Of a stretch of 64,000 nucleotides of DNA, positions 52,920 through 62,435 are shown in pieces. The stretch lies in contig CAYYLL010000005.1 of NCBI GenBank assembly GCA_964472525.1, forward strand, positions 62,001 to 126,000, in the 5' to 3' direction. The translations under genes were made by a program, and so were the position numbers. Every line of letters begins with the position of its first letter. Position 1 is the stretch's first letter. Origin of the DNA: SZUA-37 sp964472525 (GTDB lineage Bacteria; Pseudomonadota; Gammaproteobacteria; UBA6429; Thiohalophilaceae). Below the pieces are notes generated by a model. That model saw only the letters and a program-made list of their open reading frames with translations. It was not told the DNA's origin and did not search any database.

Positions 52920-55258
52920 TGGCAGGATGTTGTGACAACCAATCGGCCAAGATAACTGGCTCTTCACTGAAAATGGCGCTGGCCGGTAACCCCAACTGTG
53001 GTAAAACAGCTCTTTTCAATGCATTAACCGGTATCAGACAAAAAACTGGCAATTGGCCTGGTGTTACCGTTGACCGCAAAGAAGGTCAGTTTAACCTCGA
53101 TGGGCGCAAAGTTTCCGTTATTGACCTGCCCGGCATCTATTCTCTTGACGCTAATTCACTTGATGAAGAAGTAACACGTGACTATTTACTGTCACGCGAT
53201 GCCGACTTAATTGTCAATATTGTTGATGCTTCAAATCTGGAGCGTAACCTCTATTTAACCGTGCAATTACTTGAAATGGCCGTCCCGCTAGTTCTAGTCT
53301 TGAATATGATGGATGTCGCCCGCAAGCGCGGTATTGAAATCGACACACAGGCATTGTCGGAAAAACTGGGTTGTCCGGTTGTACCGATTGTAGCAACCAC
53401 CGGTGAAGGCACAACCGAATTAAAAGCACGTATGCTAGCCGTTGCCGACAAACAGCAAGGTGGTGGTTTCCCTCTCGCACTGGACGAAGTGGTAGAACAA
53501 GCCGTTGCCGACATGGAAGAACTGCTTATCGACCTGCCAGCAGAAAATCGCCGCTGGTTAACCATTAAACTACTGGAAAGTGACCACAGTGACAGTGGTC
53601 TGGAAGATACCGCCCATGAAAAGATTGCATACTGGCGTGAGCAAATACAGCAACGCGCCGGTGAAGATGCCGATATTTTAATTGCCGACACACGCTTTGG
53701 TCATGCCCATGCAATGGTGCAATCGGTAATGCGTATACACGGCAAAATAACTCGAACTGCAAGTGACCGTATTGATGCACTGGTATTGAATAAATGGAGT
53801 GGCATACCATTTTTTCTTCTGATTATGTATCTGATGTTTATGTTTACCATTAATATTGGTGGCGCCTTCGTCGACTTTTTTGACAGTCTGGCCAATACAC
53901 TGTTTGTTTCCGGGTTTGGTGAATTGCTTAGTACGATGGGTATACCCAACTGGCTTCGTGTCGTTCTGGCCGACGGTGTGGGGGGTGGTATTCAGATTGT
54001 TTCAACGTTTATCCCTATTATCGCAGCACTGTATTTATTTTTGTCTTTTCTTGAAGACTCGGGGTATATGGCGCGTGCCGCCTTTGTAATGGATCGTTCC
54101 ATGCGGGCAATCGGCCTGCCCGGTAAAGCTTTTGTACCATTAATTGTAGGCTTTGGGTGTAATGTCCCGGCTATTATGGCGACCCGCACACTGGAAAATG
54201 AACGCGAACGCAAACTAACTATTCTTATGAACCCGTTTATGTCCTGTGGTGCACGCTTGCCGGTTTATGCCTTATTTGCCGCAGCTTTCTTTCCGCACTC
54301 AGGGCAGAACATTGTTTTTTCGCTCTATCTAATTGGTATTGCAGTTGCGATTGGTACTGGCTTAATTATGAAACATACTTTGCTACCGGGTAACAGCAGT
54401 GGTTTTATGATGGAGCTGCCCCCCTACCATCTACCCACATTAAAGGGCATTTCACTGCGCGCATGGGACCGAGTAAAAGTGTTTGTTAAAGAAGCCGGCC
54501 AAATTATTATCGTGATGGTACTGGTTTTAAATCTGCTAAATTCAATTAGTACCGATGGCAGTTTTGGAAATAAAGACAGTGACAAGTCAGTTCTCAGTGC
54601 AACCAGCCAGTTAATGATTCCCCTGTTTGCTCCAATGGGAATCAGAGATGACAACTGGCCAGCCGTGGTGGGCGTTATCTCCGGTATACTGGCCAAAGAA
54701 GTTGTGGTGGGCACGTTAGATAACCTCTATAGTGATCTGGCGGGTAAAACTGAACAAACGAAATTTAATTTTTGGGCCCGCATACAAGGTGCACTGGCAA
54801 CCATCCCCAACAACCTGTCAGCATTAAGTGAAAACCTGCTTGATCCATTAGGGATTGATATTGGTGATGTTGCCAATACCGAAGCCGCAGCCGAACAACA
54901 AGGCGTTAAACAAGCCGTGTTTGGTGCAATGAACAGCCGTTTTGACGGACAGGCTGGCGCCTTTGCCTATCTGCTGTTTGTACTGCTGTATTTCCCTTGT
55001 GTTGCCACCATTGGTGCTATTAAGCGTGAAGCCGGCCGACCCTGGGCATTATTTGTCGCTGCATGGACCACAACCATTGCCTATGTAACGGCTTCCAGTT
55101 TTTACCAAATCGCCACATGGAGTGAACACCCCAGCTCCTCACTAGCCTGGATAAGCGGTTTTGCAAGCCTGCTTGTCGCAATCCTGTTTGGCTTACGCCG
55201 CTGGGGACAGCGTACAAGCACACCCGAGAAAATTAAAGTTGCACAGGCAAAATCATGA
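52919..55258 (+). CDS. feoB: FeoB ferrous-iron transport protein
   Basis: A 779-aa protein with an N-terminal GTPase domain (G1 GNPNCGKTALFNALTG near 25, G3 DLPGIYSL near 75, G4 NMMDVARKRGI near 130), a helical GDI-like domain and a C-terminal membrane permease of about 10 helices. The Gate regions show GFGCNVPAIMATRTLENERER and PFMSCGARLPVY (conserved Cys), and a second GILAKEVVVGTLDNLY. The N-terminus has a CCDNQS motif. It overlaps feoC by 4 bp. Inner-membrane Fe(II) import driven by GTP-dependent action is the known family role. Confidence 0.95.
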   Translation: MAGCCDNQSAKITGSSLKMALAGNPNCGKTALFNALTGIRQKTGNWPGVTVDRKEGQFNLDGRKVSVIDLPGIYSLDANSLDEEVTRDYLLSRDADLIVNIVDASNLERNLYLTVQLLEMAVPLVLVLNMMDVARKRGIEIDTQALSEKLGCPVVPIVATTGEGTTELKARMLAVADKQQGGGFPLALDEVVEQAVADMEELLIDLPAENRRWLTIKLLESDHSDSGLEDTAHEKIAYWREQIQQRAGEDADILIADTRFGHAHAMVQSVMRIHGKITRTASDRIDALVLNKWSGIPFFLLIMYLMFMFTINIGGAFVDFFDSLANTLFVSGFGELLSTMGIPNWLRVVLADGVGGGIQIVSTFIPIIAALYLFLSFLEDSGYMARAAFVMDRSMRAIGLPGKAFVPLIVGFGCNVPAIMATRTLENERERKLTILMNPFMSCGARLPVYALFAAAFFPHSGQNIVFSLYLIGIAVAIGTGLIMKHTLLPGNSSGFMMELPPYHLPTLKGISLRAWDRVKVFVKEAGQIIIVMVLVLNLLNSISTDGSFGNKDSDKSVLSATSQLMIPLFAPMGIRDDNWPAVVGVISGILAKEVVVGTLDNLYSDLAGKTEQTKFNFWARIQGALATIPNNLSALSENLLDPLGIDIGDVANTEAAAEQQGVKQAVFGAMNSRFDGQAGAFAYLLFVLLYFPCVATIGAIKREAGRPWALFVAAWTTTIAYVTASSFYQIATWSEHPSSSLAWISGFASLLVAILFGLRRWGQRTSTPEKIKVAQAKS

Positions 55259-55509
55259 TCCTGTCTGACATACAAAAATATATTGAAAAACAGGGCCAAG
55301 CCAGCCTTGCCGATATCGTATTACACTTTGATGCAGAACCCGAAGCGGTGCGCGGTATGCTGAACATATGGATCCGTAAGGGTAAAATATTACAACAAAA
55401 AGCAACACCATCCTGTGGTAGTAGCTGTTCTGAATGTGACACCACGTCCACAGAAATATATATTTCTGTTAGTAATGGTATTCCGCTAAACAAGCCCATC
55501 TTAAAATAA
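55255..55509 (+). CDS. feoC: FeoC-like winged-helix protein
   Basis: An 84-aa protein with an N-terminal winged helix (ILSDIQKYIEKQGQASLADI then EAVRGMLNIWIRKGKIL) and a cysteine wing CGSSCSECD that could bind an iron-sulfur cluster. It overlaps the feoB stop as ATGA. FeoC proteins regulate or stabilise FeoB, and may sense iron or oxygen through the cluster. The tail after residue 65 is unremarkable. Confidence 0.85.
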   Translation: MILSDIQKYIEKQGQASLADIVLHFDAEPEAVRGMLNIWIRKGKILQQKATPSCGSSCSECDTTSTEIYISVSNGIPLNKPILK

Positions 55510-55537
55510 AAATTGTAAATTCTAAACATAAAAAAAT

Positions 55538-55570
55538 ACAAACCTGCCAAAATCTGCAGGCTTGTGTTTT
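55538..55570 (+). terminator. Rho-independent terminator of feoABC
   Basis: ACAAACCTGC pairs with GCAGGCTTGT (9 of 10 bp; one A-C mismatch) around a loop CAAAATCT, followed by GTTTT. It lies about 30 bp after the feoC stop in the correct orientation. Confidence 0.75.
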
Positions 55571-55598
55571 ATACAACGTTAAAAGTTAGTCATAATAA

Positions 55599-55796
55599 TT
55601 TACGTATAAACCCATTCTTAAATTCGAGCTTGTATCTCTATTAAGGGATGGCATTACACAACTTAAGTGGGATGACGGAACCGACAGTGGTATCCGTGTA
55701 CAAGTCAAGAACACCGTTAATAACAAAATTCATGTCGAATGGTGGACACAATGGTTATTTTCGATGAGCAGAATAAGCTTATGTGTGATTTTTAAC
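55599..55796 (+). other. Unexplained open frame, possible gene remnant
   Basis: Between the feo terminator and the convergent kinase gene the plus strand stays open from 55599, without a start codon in the first 50 codons. It encodes a coding-like peptide (LVSLLRDGITQLKWDDGTDS then GIRVQVKNTVNNKIHVEWW). Its composition (GT, DD, VEWW) looks like real protein rather than noise, but I do not recognise it. It may be the middle of a deleted gene. The frame continues into the kinase's 3' end to 55889 only as an antisense reading. Confidence 0.3.
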
Positions 55797-57434
55797 TGGC
55801 AATACTATGATGAATTTCGTGCCCAGACCTTCTTTGCTCTCTACCTCTATGTGGCCGTTATGCCTCTGAATTATACTGTAGGAAAGTGACAGACCTAGCC
55901 CTGTACCAGAGCCAATGGGTTTACTGGTATAAAATGGATCAAAAATACGCGTAATATCATCTTTAGAAATACCCGTTCCAGTATCTTCTATCTCAACTTT
56001 AATATGTTGTTCGTCTTCAAGGGCTGTACGAACAGTGATGATACCGCGATCTTCTATTGCCTGAGCAGCATTAACAAGTAAATTTAAAAATACCTGATTT
56101 AGCTCTGAAGCAAGGCATTCAATTTTAGGTAAATCACCATATTCTTTTACAACCTCAGCTTTATACCTGATTTCATTATTAACAAGGTTAAGTGTGCTAT
56201 CCAGTCCATTGTGTATATCAACATATTGCCATTCACTTTCATCAACATGTGAAAACTCTCTAAGATCTTTAACAATGCCTTTAACCCGCTTTGTACCATC
56301 AAGTGACTCGCTGATCAAATCCCGGATATCTTTACGTATAAAATCAAAATCTATTTTATTCCGCATTGTTTGCAGTGCTTGACGAACCTCGGGATCGCTG
56401 ATTTTTTCTTCACTTTGCTCATAAAGATTGAGCAACTTCACCATGTTCGTAACGTATTCGTTTAGTGTTGAAATATTTGAGCTAATAAAGCCGACAGGAT
56501 TATTAATTTCATGTGCCACACCTGCGGCCAATTGTCCAAGTGAAGCCATTTTTTCTGACTGTAATAACCGGCTTTGTGTCTGTTGAATTTTTTCGATTAG
56601 AACCTGTTGTTCTTTTTTTTCTGCTTCCAGCTGTTGCATCGCCAACGTCAGTGCTTTGTTAGTCGATTCAAGTTCCGTTGTTCGTTTGGCGACTCTTTCT
56701 TCCAGACCAACATTCATTGCTTCCAGTTGCTGCTGATATTGCTGCCGGGTTTCAGCTGCAAGATGAAGCTTATCCAACATACTATTGAATGCCATACCAA
56801 CAACCGCAATTTCGTCTTTACCTTTTATTGATAAATGCGCAGATAAATCACCCGCTGCAACTTTTTCAGATGCCTCTTTAAGATTTAATATGCGGCGCGT
56901 CAATATGGTACCCAATACAAAAGAAAACATGGCTGTTAATACCATTTCTAATATCGCAATTAAAGAAATTTTTTCCTGAGCCTCACCAAGTATCTGTTGG
57001 ATACTTGCAATAGAGATACCCAGTTCAACACGACCAAATTCTATGTTACCCTCATCAATAATTGCCGAGACATCAAATACCCCATCATCAACAGCATCAA
57101 ATTGCGTATCTTTAATAAAAGGACGCTTCAATGCAGATTCATCTCCATCTTGTGCCAGGACACCTGTTGCGCCAATCACTCTTGCATAAACAATCCCCGG
57201 ATTTTTTAATACCTCTTCAACAAATTCTTCAAGAGAAGCAAGATCAGTTGCTAATACAGCATTTTTTGTTGTGGTTGCAAAAAGAGTAACCGTTGTGTCC
57301 GCACGCTTTATTAACTGCTCTTCATTCGAGGCAGCTAAAAATAATAGACTATTCCAAACCAGAATCAGCAATAGAAGTGCTTCAATAGCTGCAATGCCCA
57401 GAATAGTTTTAAGACGGAAAGACATAGTACGCAA
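55779..57434 (-). CDS. Membrane sensor histidine kinase (HAMP, HisKA, HATPase)
   Basis: A kinase of about 551 aa with two membrane helices (ILGIAAIEALLLLILVWNS near 12-32; AILEMVLTAMFSFVLGTIL near 165) flanking a periplasmic sensor of about 125 residues, then a HAMP linker (EASEKVAAGDLSAHLSIKGK), a coiled coil (MQQLEAEKKEQQVLIEKIQQ), the H box AAGVAHEINNPVGFI (His about 313) and ATP-binding boxes NLLVNAAQAI, DTGTGI and GTGLGLSLSYSIIQ. The TTG at 57434, 5 bp after AGGAG, fits best; ATG 57425 and GTG 57440 are alternatives. No response regulator immediately follows it, but receiver proteins occur upstream in the same operon. It starts 12 bp after the PhnD-like gene. Confidence 0.85.
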   Translation of the reverse strand: MRTMSFRLKTILGIAAIEALLLLILVWNSLLFLAASNEEQLIKRADTTVTLFATTTKNAVLATDLASLEEFVEEVLKNPGIVYARVIGATGVLAQDGDESALKRPFIKDTQFDAVDDGVFDVSAIIDEGNIEFGRVELGISIASIQQILGEAQEKISLIAILEMVLTAMFSFVLGTILTRRILNLKEASEKVAAGDLSAHLSIKGKDEIAVVGMAFNSMLDKLHLAAETRQQYQQQLEAMNVGLEERVAKRTTELESTNKALTLAMQQLEAEKKEQQVLIEKIQQTQSRLLQSEKMASLGQLAAGVAHEINNPVGFISSNISTLNEYVTNMVKLLNLYEQSEEKISDPEVRQALQTMRNKIDFDFIRKDIRDLISESLDGTKRVKGIVKDLREFSHVDESEWQYVDIHNGLDSTLNLVNNEIRYKAEVVKEYGDLPKIECLASELNQVFLNLLVNAAQAIEDRGIITVRTALEDEQHIKVEIEDTGTGISKDDITRIFDPFYTSKPIGSGTGLGLSLSYSIIQRHNGHIEVESKEGLGTKFIIVLPVKNHT

Positions 57435-57446
57435 ATACACTCCTGA

Positions 57447-58307
57447 TTAATTTTTCTCGTGAATTAACGATTCAAGCAGGTCGATACCTAAAGCACGAAC
57501 ATCATCCCATTCCGCATCATGCGCATCATCAATGCCCTTAAAATTTAAGTTGGACAATAACTGTTTGTCCTGTGTGTTTGATTCAAGTTCTTGCATCGCT
57601 TTTTGCACATGTAATATCACTTTTTTATCAAGCCTTGGGTGTGCAGCGATGGCATGAGGTGTATAGGCTTTTGTAGTCCAGAGAATTTTTAACTGATCTT
57701 TTATATCGGGGGTCATATTACGGAAAGTGCGTATAACCCCTCCTCCAGCATTGTAGAGTCCTTTTGCTACGGTGCGATAAACCGAGTCATGTGATGAAAC
57801 ATATTTTGGTGTGATGGGTATGGCACGATTTTTTAGTGCTGCACGAGGTAAGACACTCGCAGCAAATGCTGCGGGAGCAGGAAAAGCCAGCGTCATTCCT
57901 TTTAATTCGTCGAGGGATTTAATGGTAGTATCTTTACGCACCACAATAATACCCTTGATCCGTTTGTTTTTTTCTTTGGCAAACGCAATGTAACCGGGTG
58001 AGTGATGAAATACCGTGTAGTGGTAAGGATTCATGTATGCCATGTCATATTCACCGGCTGCGAGTCTTTTCTCAAAAGCAGGAATATCTTTAGCAGTACT
58101 GAATTTGAAATTATAACCTGTTTTTGTACTCAATCGTGCTAACAATGGCCCCCATTTTCTAGCCAGTTTACTGGCAGCCTGTTGTGGTACAACACCAAAG
58201 ATAATGGTGACATTAGGTTGTGACGTTACAGATACTTCTGATGCAAAGATTGTCGGTACAAATAAAATCAGGAGTCCGGTTAATGTATAAATTTTAATAC
58301 TTTTCAT
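57447..58307 (-). CDS. PhnD-like periplasmic substrate-binding protein
   Basis: A 286-aa secreted protein of the phosphate/phosphonate-binding (PhnD/PtxB) family. The signal peptide is IYTLTGLLILFVPTIFA. Family features are GVVPQQAASKLARKWGPLL (about residue 40), YDMAYMNPYHYTVFH (about 90), and RKDTTIKSLDELKGMTLAFP. No ABC permease or ATPase gene adjoins; instead it lies just before the histidine kinase, suggesting it works as a ligand-loading sensor protein. The ATG at 58307 follows GGAGAATTTGAAA. The ligand may or may not be phosphorus-containing. Confidence 0.82.
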   Translation of the reverse strand: MKSIKIYTLTGLLILFVPTIFASEVSVTSQPNVTIIFGVVPQQAASKLARKWGPLLARLSTKTGYNFKFSTAKDIPAFEKRLAAGEYDMAYMNPYHYTVFHHSPGYIAFAKEKNKRIKGIIVVRKDTTIKSLDELKGMTLAFPAPAAFAASVLPRAALKNRAIPITPKYVSSHDSVYRTVAKGLYNAGGGVIRTFRNMTPDIKDQLKILWTTKAYTPHAIAAHPRLDKKVILHVQKAMQELESNTQDKQLLSNLNFKGIDDAHDAEWDDVRALGIDLLESLIHEKN

Positions 58308-58324
58308 TTTCAAATTCTCCACAA

Positions 58325-59170
58325 CTAGCTTTCATCCAGCAGCATACTGGCACTGGTATTAAGGCATTCAATTTCAGGTAGAGCTGTTTTTAAATCTCCC
58401 CAGTCAAAACCTAACCGTGCTAAAACATTTTCGTCCAGAATTGGAATTAAATTATCACCACCATGACCTATATCGAGACCACGGCAGAGTATGTCAGCCA
58501 CGTGAACCAGTTCAGCCAGAACACTGGTATGCTCTGACAAGTTATGATGAAAACGAATTGCAGAAATTAGCGCGGTTGGTAACTTCCAGTGTCTAGCAAC
58601 TCTTGAACCAATTTCAGTATGATCAAATCCCAGCACTTGTTCTTCTGCTTCTCTAATCAGGCAATCGTACTTATCTCGATACAGCAAGACATTGGTAAAA
58701 TCCTGTTCAAAGTAAACAGCAAGTACCAGCTTTCCCACATCATGTAATAATCCGGCTGTAAAAGCTTGTTCGGGATCATGCCCACAACGCCGTGCCAGTA
58801 CCTGTGCTGCAATGCCTGTTCCAATAGAATGCAGCCAGAAAGAATTTCTATCAAACCTCTGTTCTTTTGCTATCGGGGGGAAATGATCAATAATACCCGC
58901 AGCAGTAATGATGCCATGTAAAGTATGTATTCCAAGAAGTGTACCAGCATGTTTAATATTGCTAACTTTTGAAGCAAGCCCATAAAAAGGTGAGTTAGCG
59001 ATACGTAAAACACGTGTTGTTAATCCTTGATCTTTACCCAGCTCTAACATAATTTCAGACATAGCCACATTATCACGTTGCAATAATGCGAGTAGCCTTG
59101 TCACAATGACTGAGAGTGACGGTAATTGTTCTATATGCTTATCCAGATTTTTTTTTGTTAGTGCTAACAT
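58325..59170 (-). CDS. HDOD domain protein
   Basis: A 281-aa single-domain protein. The HDOD core includes LPSLSVIVTRLLALLQRDNV (N-terminal), VLRIANSPFYGLASKVSNIKH, HGIITAAGIIDHFP and the metal-like GLLHDVGKLVLAVYFEQDF (about residue 145), with FDHTEIGSRVARHWKLP after it. HDOD proteins connect regulatory signals to motility, c-di-GMP or other outputs, often without catalysis. It overlaps the preceding 118-aa gene by 7 bp. Confidence 0.87.
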   Translation of the reverse strand: MLALTKKNLDKHIEQLPSLSVIVTRLLALLQRDNVAMSEIMLELGKDQGLTTRVLRIANSPFYGLASKVSNIKHAGTLLGIHTLHGIITAAGIIDHFPPIAKEQRFDRNSFWLHSIGTGIAAQVLARRCGHDPEQAFTAGLLHDVGKLVLAVYFEQDFTNVLLYRDKYDCLIREAEEQVLGFDHTEIGSRVARHWKLPTALISAIRFHHNLSEHTSVLAELVHVADILCRGLDIGHGGDNLIPILDENVLARLGFDWGDLKTALPEIECLNTSASMLLDES

Positions 59171-59520
59171 TCGTCTTTTTTTGCATCCTGTTTATCGGCT
59201 TCATAAAGTGTCTCTGTTCTGAATGCCAATAGAAGATTGTACAAATGGCACATATCAGGATTATCGTTTACATGACGAAACCGTTGCGCCAACTTTTTTT
59301 TAATCAATGTGTGATGTTCAGCTAGCTCCTCCTCACTAAAAAAATATTCCTGACACACTGTTAAATATTCAATGTTTCTTTCCTTTAGCTGTGAAAGATG
59401 TACATTGTTAAGAATAACACCTGCTGCAATAAGACAATTTTCTTGTGCATCATATACATCCTTAGCCAATACCTGGCCTATCGTTGCCTGCTCAAGTGTA
59501 ATTATTTTTTCAATTCGCAT
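59164..59520 (-). CDS. Small HD-GYP-accessory-like protein (118 aa)
   Basis: No named family is certain. The N-terminal sequence LEQATIGQVLAKDVYDAQ then ENCLIAAGVILNNVHLSQLK resembles the GMVLAxDV module commonly placed beside or at the end of HD-GYP proteins, including the 62965-64000 gene in this operon (LQAGMVLSRDLVLSDKILLL then KGHVL). The rest is an acidic/basic helix. The gene overlaps the REC-PAS gene by 11 bp and the HDOD gene by 7 bp. It may be a detached version of that module. Confidence 0.65.
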   Translation of the reverse strand: MRIEKIITLEQATIGQVLAKDVYDAQENCLIAAGVILNNVHLSQLKERNIEYLTVCQEYFFSEEELAEHHTLIKKKLAQRFRHVNDNPDMCHLYNLLLAFRTETLYEADKQDAKKDEC

Positions 59521-60316
59521 TGTCTTTAACCATAACTACAACGACGCCATGTATTGATGAGTTGTTGCCGGGACAATCGCTATAAACTTGTAGTGAAATA
59601 TTTTCTAATTGAATATTTTTATGTCCACTCAGCTGTTCTTTTAACGTTTGTGTAATTAATTGACACAGTGCATCAGGTAGTGCATCTTTAACTTGTTGGC
59701 CTATAAGTTCGCCATGACGAAAACCTAGCCATTCACTCGCCTGTTGATTTGCGACAACCAGCATTCCTTCCTCGTCAATACCTAACACAGCAACAGGCAG
59801 AAATTCCAATACTTCTTGAGAAATCTTGAGTGCATGTACATTCATACGTATTTCACGCGTTTTATCTTCGACACGCTGCTCTAATTCAAGATTAATTTGT
59901 TGTAGCTCGTTAGCCAGACACCCGTTTTCTAATCGGAGTTCGTTGTATTCAAAAGCTTCCTTAACATTAACCCGCAGCAAATCATCTTCCCAAGGCTTGG
60001 TAAGAAATTTGAATATTTCACCCTGATTAATTGATTCAGTCACTGTTTTTAAATCAGTGTATCCTGATAACACCATACGAACTGTTTCAGGACACATTTT
60101 ACGTGCTTGTGATAAAAATTCTATTCCTGTCATATGAGGCATACGCTGATCGGATAGAATAACTCCCGTTTCAGGATGTGCTTTGAGTAACTCAAGTGCT
60201 TGTGCGCCACTGTCAGCTTTAAGGATACTGTAACCATCCTTACGTAATACCCTGTGCAACGAGTGCAAAATATTCTCTTCATCATCAACTAGCAGGATTG
60301 TGCGTTTGTTTTCCAT
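59510..60316 (-). CDS. REC-PAS response regulator
   Basis: A 268-aa protein. The N-terminal receiver has VDDEENIL, the phospho-acceptor Asp in VILSDQRMPHMTG (about residue 55) and the conserved Lys in FLTKPWEDD. A coiled coil (NELQQINLELEQRVEDKTRE) links it to a PAS domain (VLGIDEEGMLVVANQQASEW then LGF). No DNA-binding or catalytic output is seen, so it probably signals by protein contact. It stands 23 bp from the large GGDEF-EAL gene. Confidence 0.85.
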   Translation of the reverse strand: MENKRTILLVDDEENILHSLHRVLRKDGYSILKADSGAQALELLKAHPETGVILSDQRMPHMTGIEFLSQARKMCPETVRMVLSGYTDLKTVTESINQGEIFKFLTKPWEDDLLRVNVKEAFEYNELRLENGCLANELQQINLELEQRVEDKTREIRMNVHALKISQEVLEFLPVAVLGIDEEGMLVVANQQASEWLGFRHGELIGQQVKDALPDALCQLITQTLKEQLSGHKNIQLENISLQVYSDCPGNNSSIHGVVVVMVKDNAN

Positions 60317-60339
60317 AAAGAAACACCTGATGTTATAAA

Positions 60340-62409
60340 TTATTCATTAGCGGTTAACTTTGATTTTTGGGTAAATTCTTCTAATAATTTTTCAGCTTGA
60401 TGTTTTTCAAGTGGCCTTCCTGTCAGGTATCCTTGCACCTGATCACAACCAAGATCGGTTAAGCATTGTAATTGTTCGTCTGTCTCGACACCTTCAGCAA
60501 TAACACCCAGCTCCAGTCCATGCGCCATAGTGATAATAGATGTAACAATTTCTACATCCTGAGGGTTACAGGTGATATCTCTAACAAATGACTGATCGAT
60601 TTTAAGCATATCCACAGTAAACTGTTTTAAATAACTCAATGAAGAATAACCTGTACCAAAGTCATCAATAGCAATTGCAACCCCCATATCCTGTAACTGC
60701 TCCAGGGTGTGACGACTTGCATCCACATCGTCCATTAGTACACCTTCTGTAATTTCGGCTTCAAGCCCATCTGCTGACAAACCTGTGTCTGCTAATGCTG
60801 TTGCAACTAATTGATGAATATTTTTTTCACGAAATTGGTGGCTGGAGAAATTCACTGCGATACGAACAGGCAATAAACCCGACTGGCGCCAATGCTGATT
60901 TTGTTGACAAGCTTCATGCAGAACCCATTCACCAACAGGAACAATAAGCCCTGTTTCTTCCAACATAGGAATGAATTTACCTGGTGGTATTAATCCATGA
61001 TCTGGATGTTGCCATCGAATGAGTGATTCAAAACCAACTAAATTCCCGCTGCTAATGTCTATTTGTGGCTGGTAGTGCAGACAAAATTCATTATGTTCCA
61101 GTGCGTGTCTTAGTTCTGTTTCAAGGGTTAAATGCGCAACAGCATCTGCATTCATTTCTGCACTGTAAAATTGATATTTGTTTTTACCCAATTCTTTAGC
61201 ACGGTACATGGCACTGTCAGAATTTTTCATTAAAACTTCGGGTAATTTCCCATCTACAGGATAAAGACTGATACCAATGCTTGCCGTAACCACCAGTTCA
61301 TGCCCTTTAATATTAAAGGGTTGGCTTAATCCATCCAGTACTTTGCGGGCAACTTGCGCAACATCAGATAAATGGTTAATACGCGGTAACATAACCGTAA
61401 ATTCATCACCCCCCATACGCGCCACACTATCTTCTTCACGTGTGCATAATTTAAGCCGTTTCGCCATCGCCTGTAATAACTGATCCCCAACACCATGCCC
61501 AAGACTGTCATTTATATTTTTGAAACGATCCAAATCAATAAACATAATAGCCAACTGCTCATTCATACGCTGAGACAGGGCCATTGCTTGCTTTAACCGA
61601 TCATTAAACAATAAACGGTTTGGCAATCCAGTCAAAAAATCATGATAAGCCTGATGACGGATCTGCTCTTCATTCTTTTTTTGCTCGGTGATGTCATTAA
61701 ATAAACCAACATACTGACTTGTGTTACCTTCTTTATCATTAATCGCTGTCAACGTTAGCCATTGCGGGTAAATTTCACCATTCTTGCGTCGATTCCATAC
61801 CTCACCTTCCCATTGCCCCTTATCAACGAGTTTTTGCCACATGGCATGATAAAAATCTGCATCATGACGATCAGATTTTAACATTGCAGGAGTTTGACCG
61901 ATTGTTTCTATCGCACTGTAACCGGTTATAAGAGAAAATGCAGGATTGACTGACTGAATCATACCTTCTGTATCGGTAATAAGAATCCCTTCAATGGTAC
62001 TCTCAAATATACGTGTGAGTTGATCGTTCTTTTCGTTTAACTCAGCATGACGAAAAGCTTCATGGATATTAGCTTGCATCTGCTTATCATCCCATGGCTT
62101 TGTAAAAAATTTATAGATTGCTCCGTTATTTATAGCACTGGTTACAGCTGAAAAATCAGCATAGCCTGATAACACAATCCGCACTGTGTCTGGCCAGTAT
62201 TGATGCACCGCAGTTAAAAACTCAACACCTGTCATATTAGGCATACGTTGATCGGAAATAATAACGTTGACTTTATGCTCTGCTAGCTTTTGCAAACCTT
62301 CTGCACCACTGTTTGCAACCAGAATTTTATAATCATTTCGACGCAGTAGCCGTTGAAGCGCTTTAAGCACATTGGGCTCATCATCAACCAGAAGTAAAGT
62401 GCGTTCCAC
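60340..62409 (-). CDS. REC-PAS-GGDEF-EAL c-di-GMP turnover protein
   Basis: A 689-aa protein of four domains. The receiver has IISDQRMPNMTG (Asp about 52) and FFTKPWDDKQ. The PAS domain (about 145-250) has IEGILITDTEGMIQSVNPAF. The GGDEF domain (about 270-425) has an intact VARMGGDEFTVML. The EAL domain (about 440-680) has FESLIRWQHPDHGLIPPG (ESL instead of EAL), EITEGVLMDD, IAIDDFGTGYSSL and AEGVETDEQ. Both catalytic sites look functional, so it can make and degrade c-di-GMP, with PAS/REC input choosing the balance. Confidence 0.9.
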   Translation of the reverse strand: MERTLLLVDDEPNVLKALQRLLRRNDYKILVANSGAEGLQKLAEHKVNVIISDQRMPNMTGVEFLTAVHQYWPDTVRIVLSGYADFSAVTSAINNGAIYKFFTKPWDDKQMQANIHEAFRHAELNEKNDQLTRIFESTIEGILITDTEGMIQSVNPAFSLITGYSAIETIGQTPAMLKSDRHDADFYHAMWQKLVDKGQWEGEVWNRRKNGEIYPQWLTLTAINDKEGNTSQYVGLFNDITEQKKNEEQIRHQAYHDFLTGLPNRLLFNDRLKQAMALSQRMNEQLAIMFIDLDRFKNINDSLGHGVGDQLLQAMAKRLKLCTREEDSVARMGGDEFTVMLPRINHLSDVAQVARKVLDGLSQPFNIKGHELVVTASIGISLYPVDGKLPEVLMKNSDSAMYRAKELGKNKYQFYSAEMNADAVAHLTLETELRHALEHNEFCLHYQPQIDISSGNLVGFESLIRWQHPDHGLIPPGKFIPMLEETGLIVPVGEWVLHEACQQNQHWRQSGLLPVRIAVNFSSHQFREKNIHQLVATALADTGLSADGLEAEITEGVLMDDVDASRHTLEQLQDMGVAIAIDDFGTGYSSLSYLKQFTVDMLKIDQSFVRDITCNPQDVEIVTSIITMAHGLELGVIAEGVETDEQLQCLTDLGCDQVQGYLTGRPLEKHQAEKLLEEFTQKSKLTANE

Positions 62410-62435
62410 GATTACATCTTCAGAATTTACGTTCG

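Noticed and set aside
61010..61050. ESL instead of EAL in the c-di-GMP phosphodiesterase domain, taken as inactivation
   Set aside because: Only the non-catalytic middle residue differs; the catalytic Glu and the DDFGTGYS, EITEG and EGVE motifs are intact, so loss of activity is not implied.
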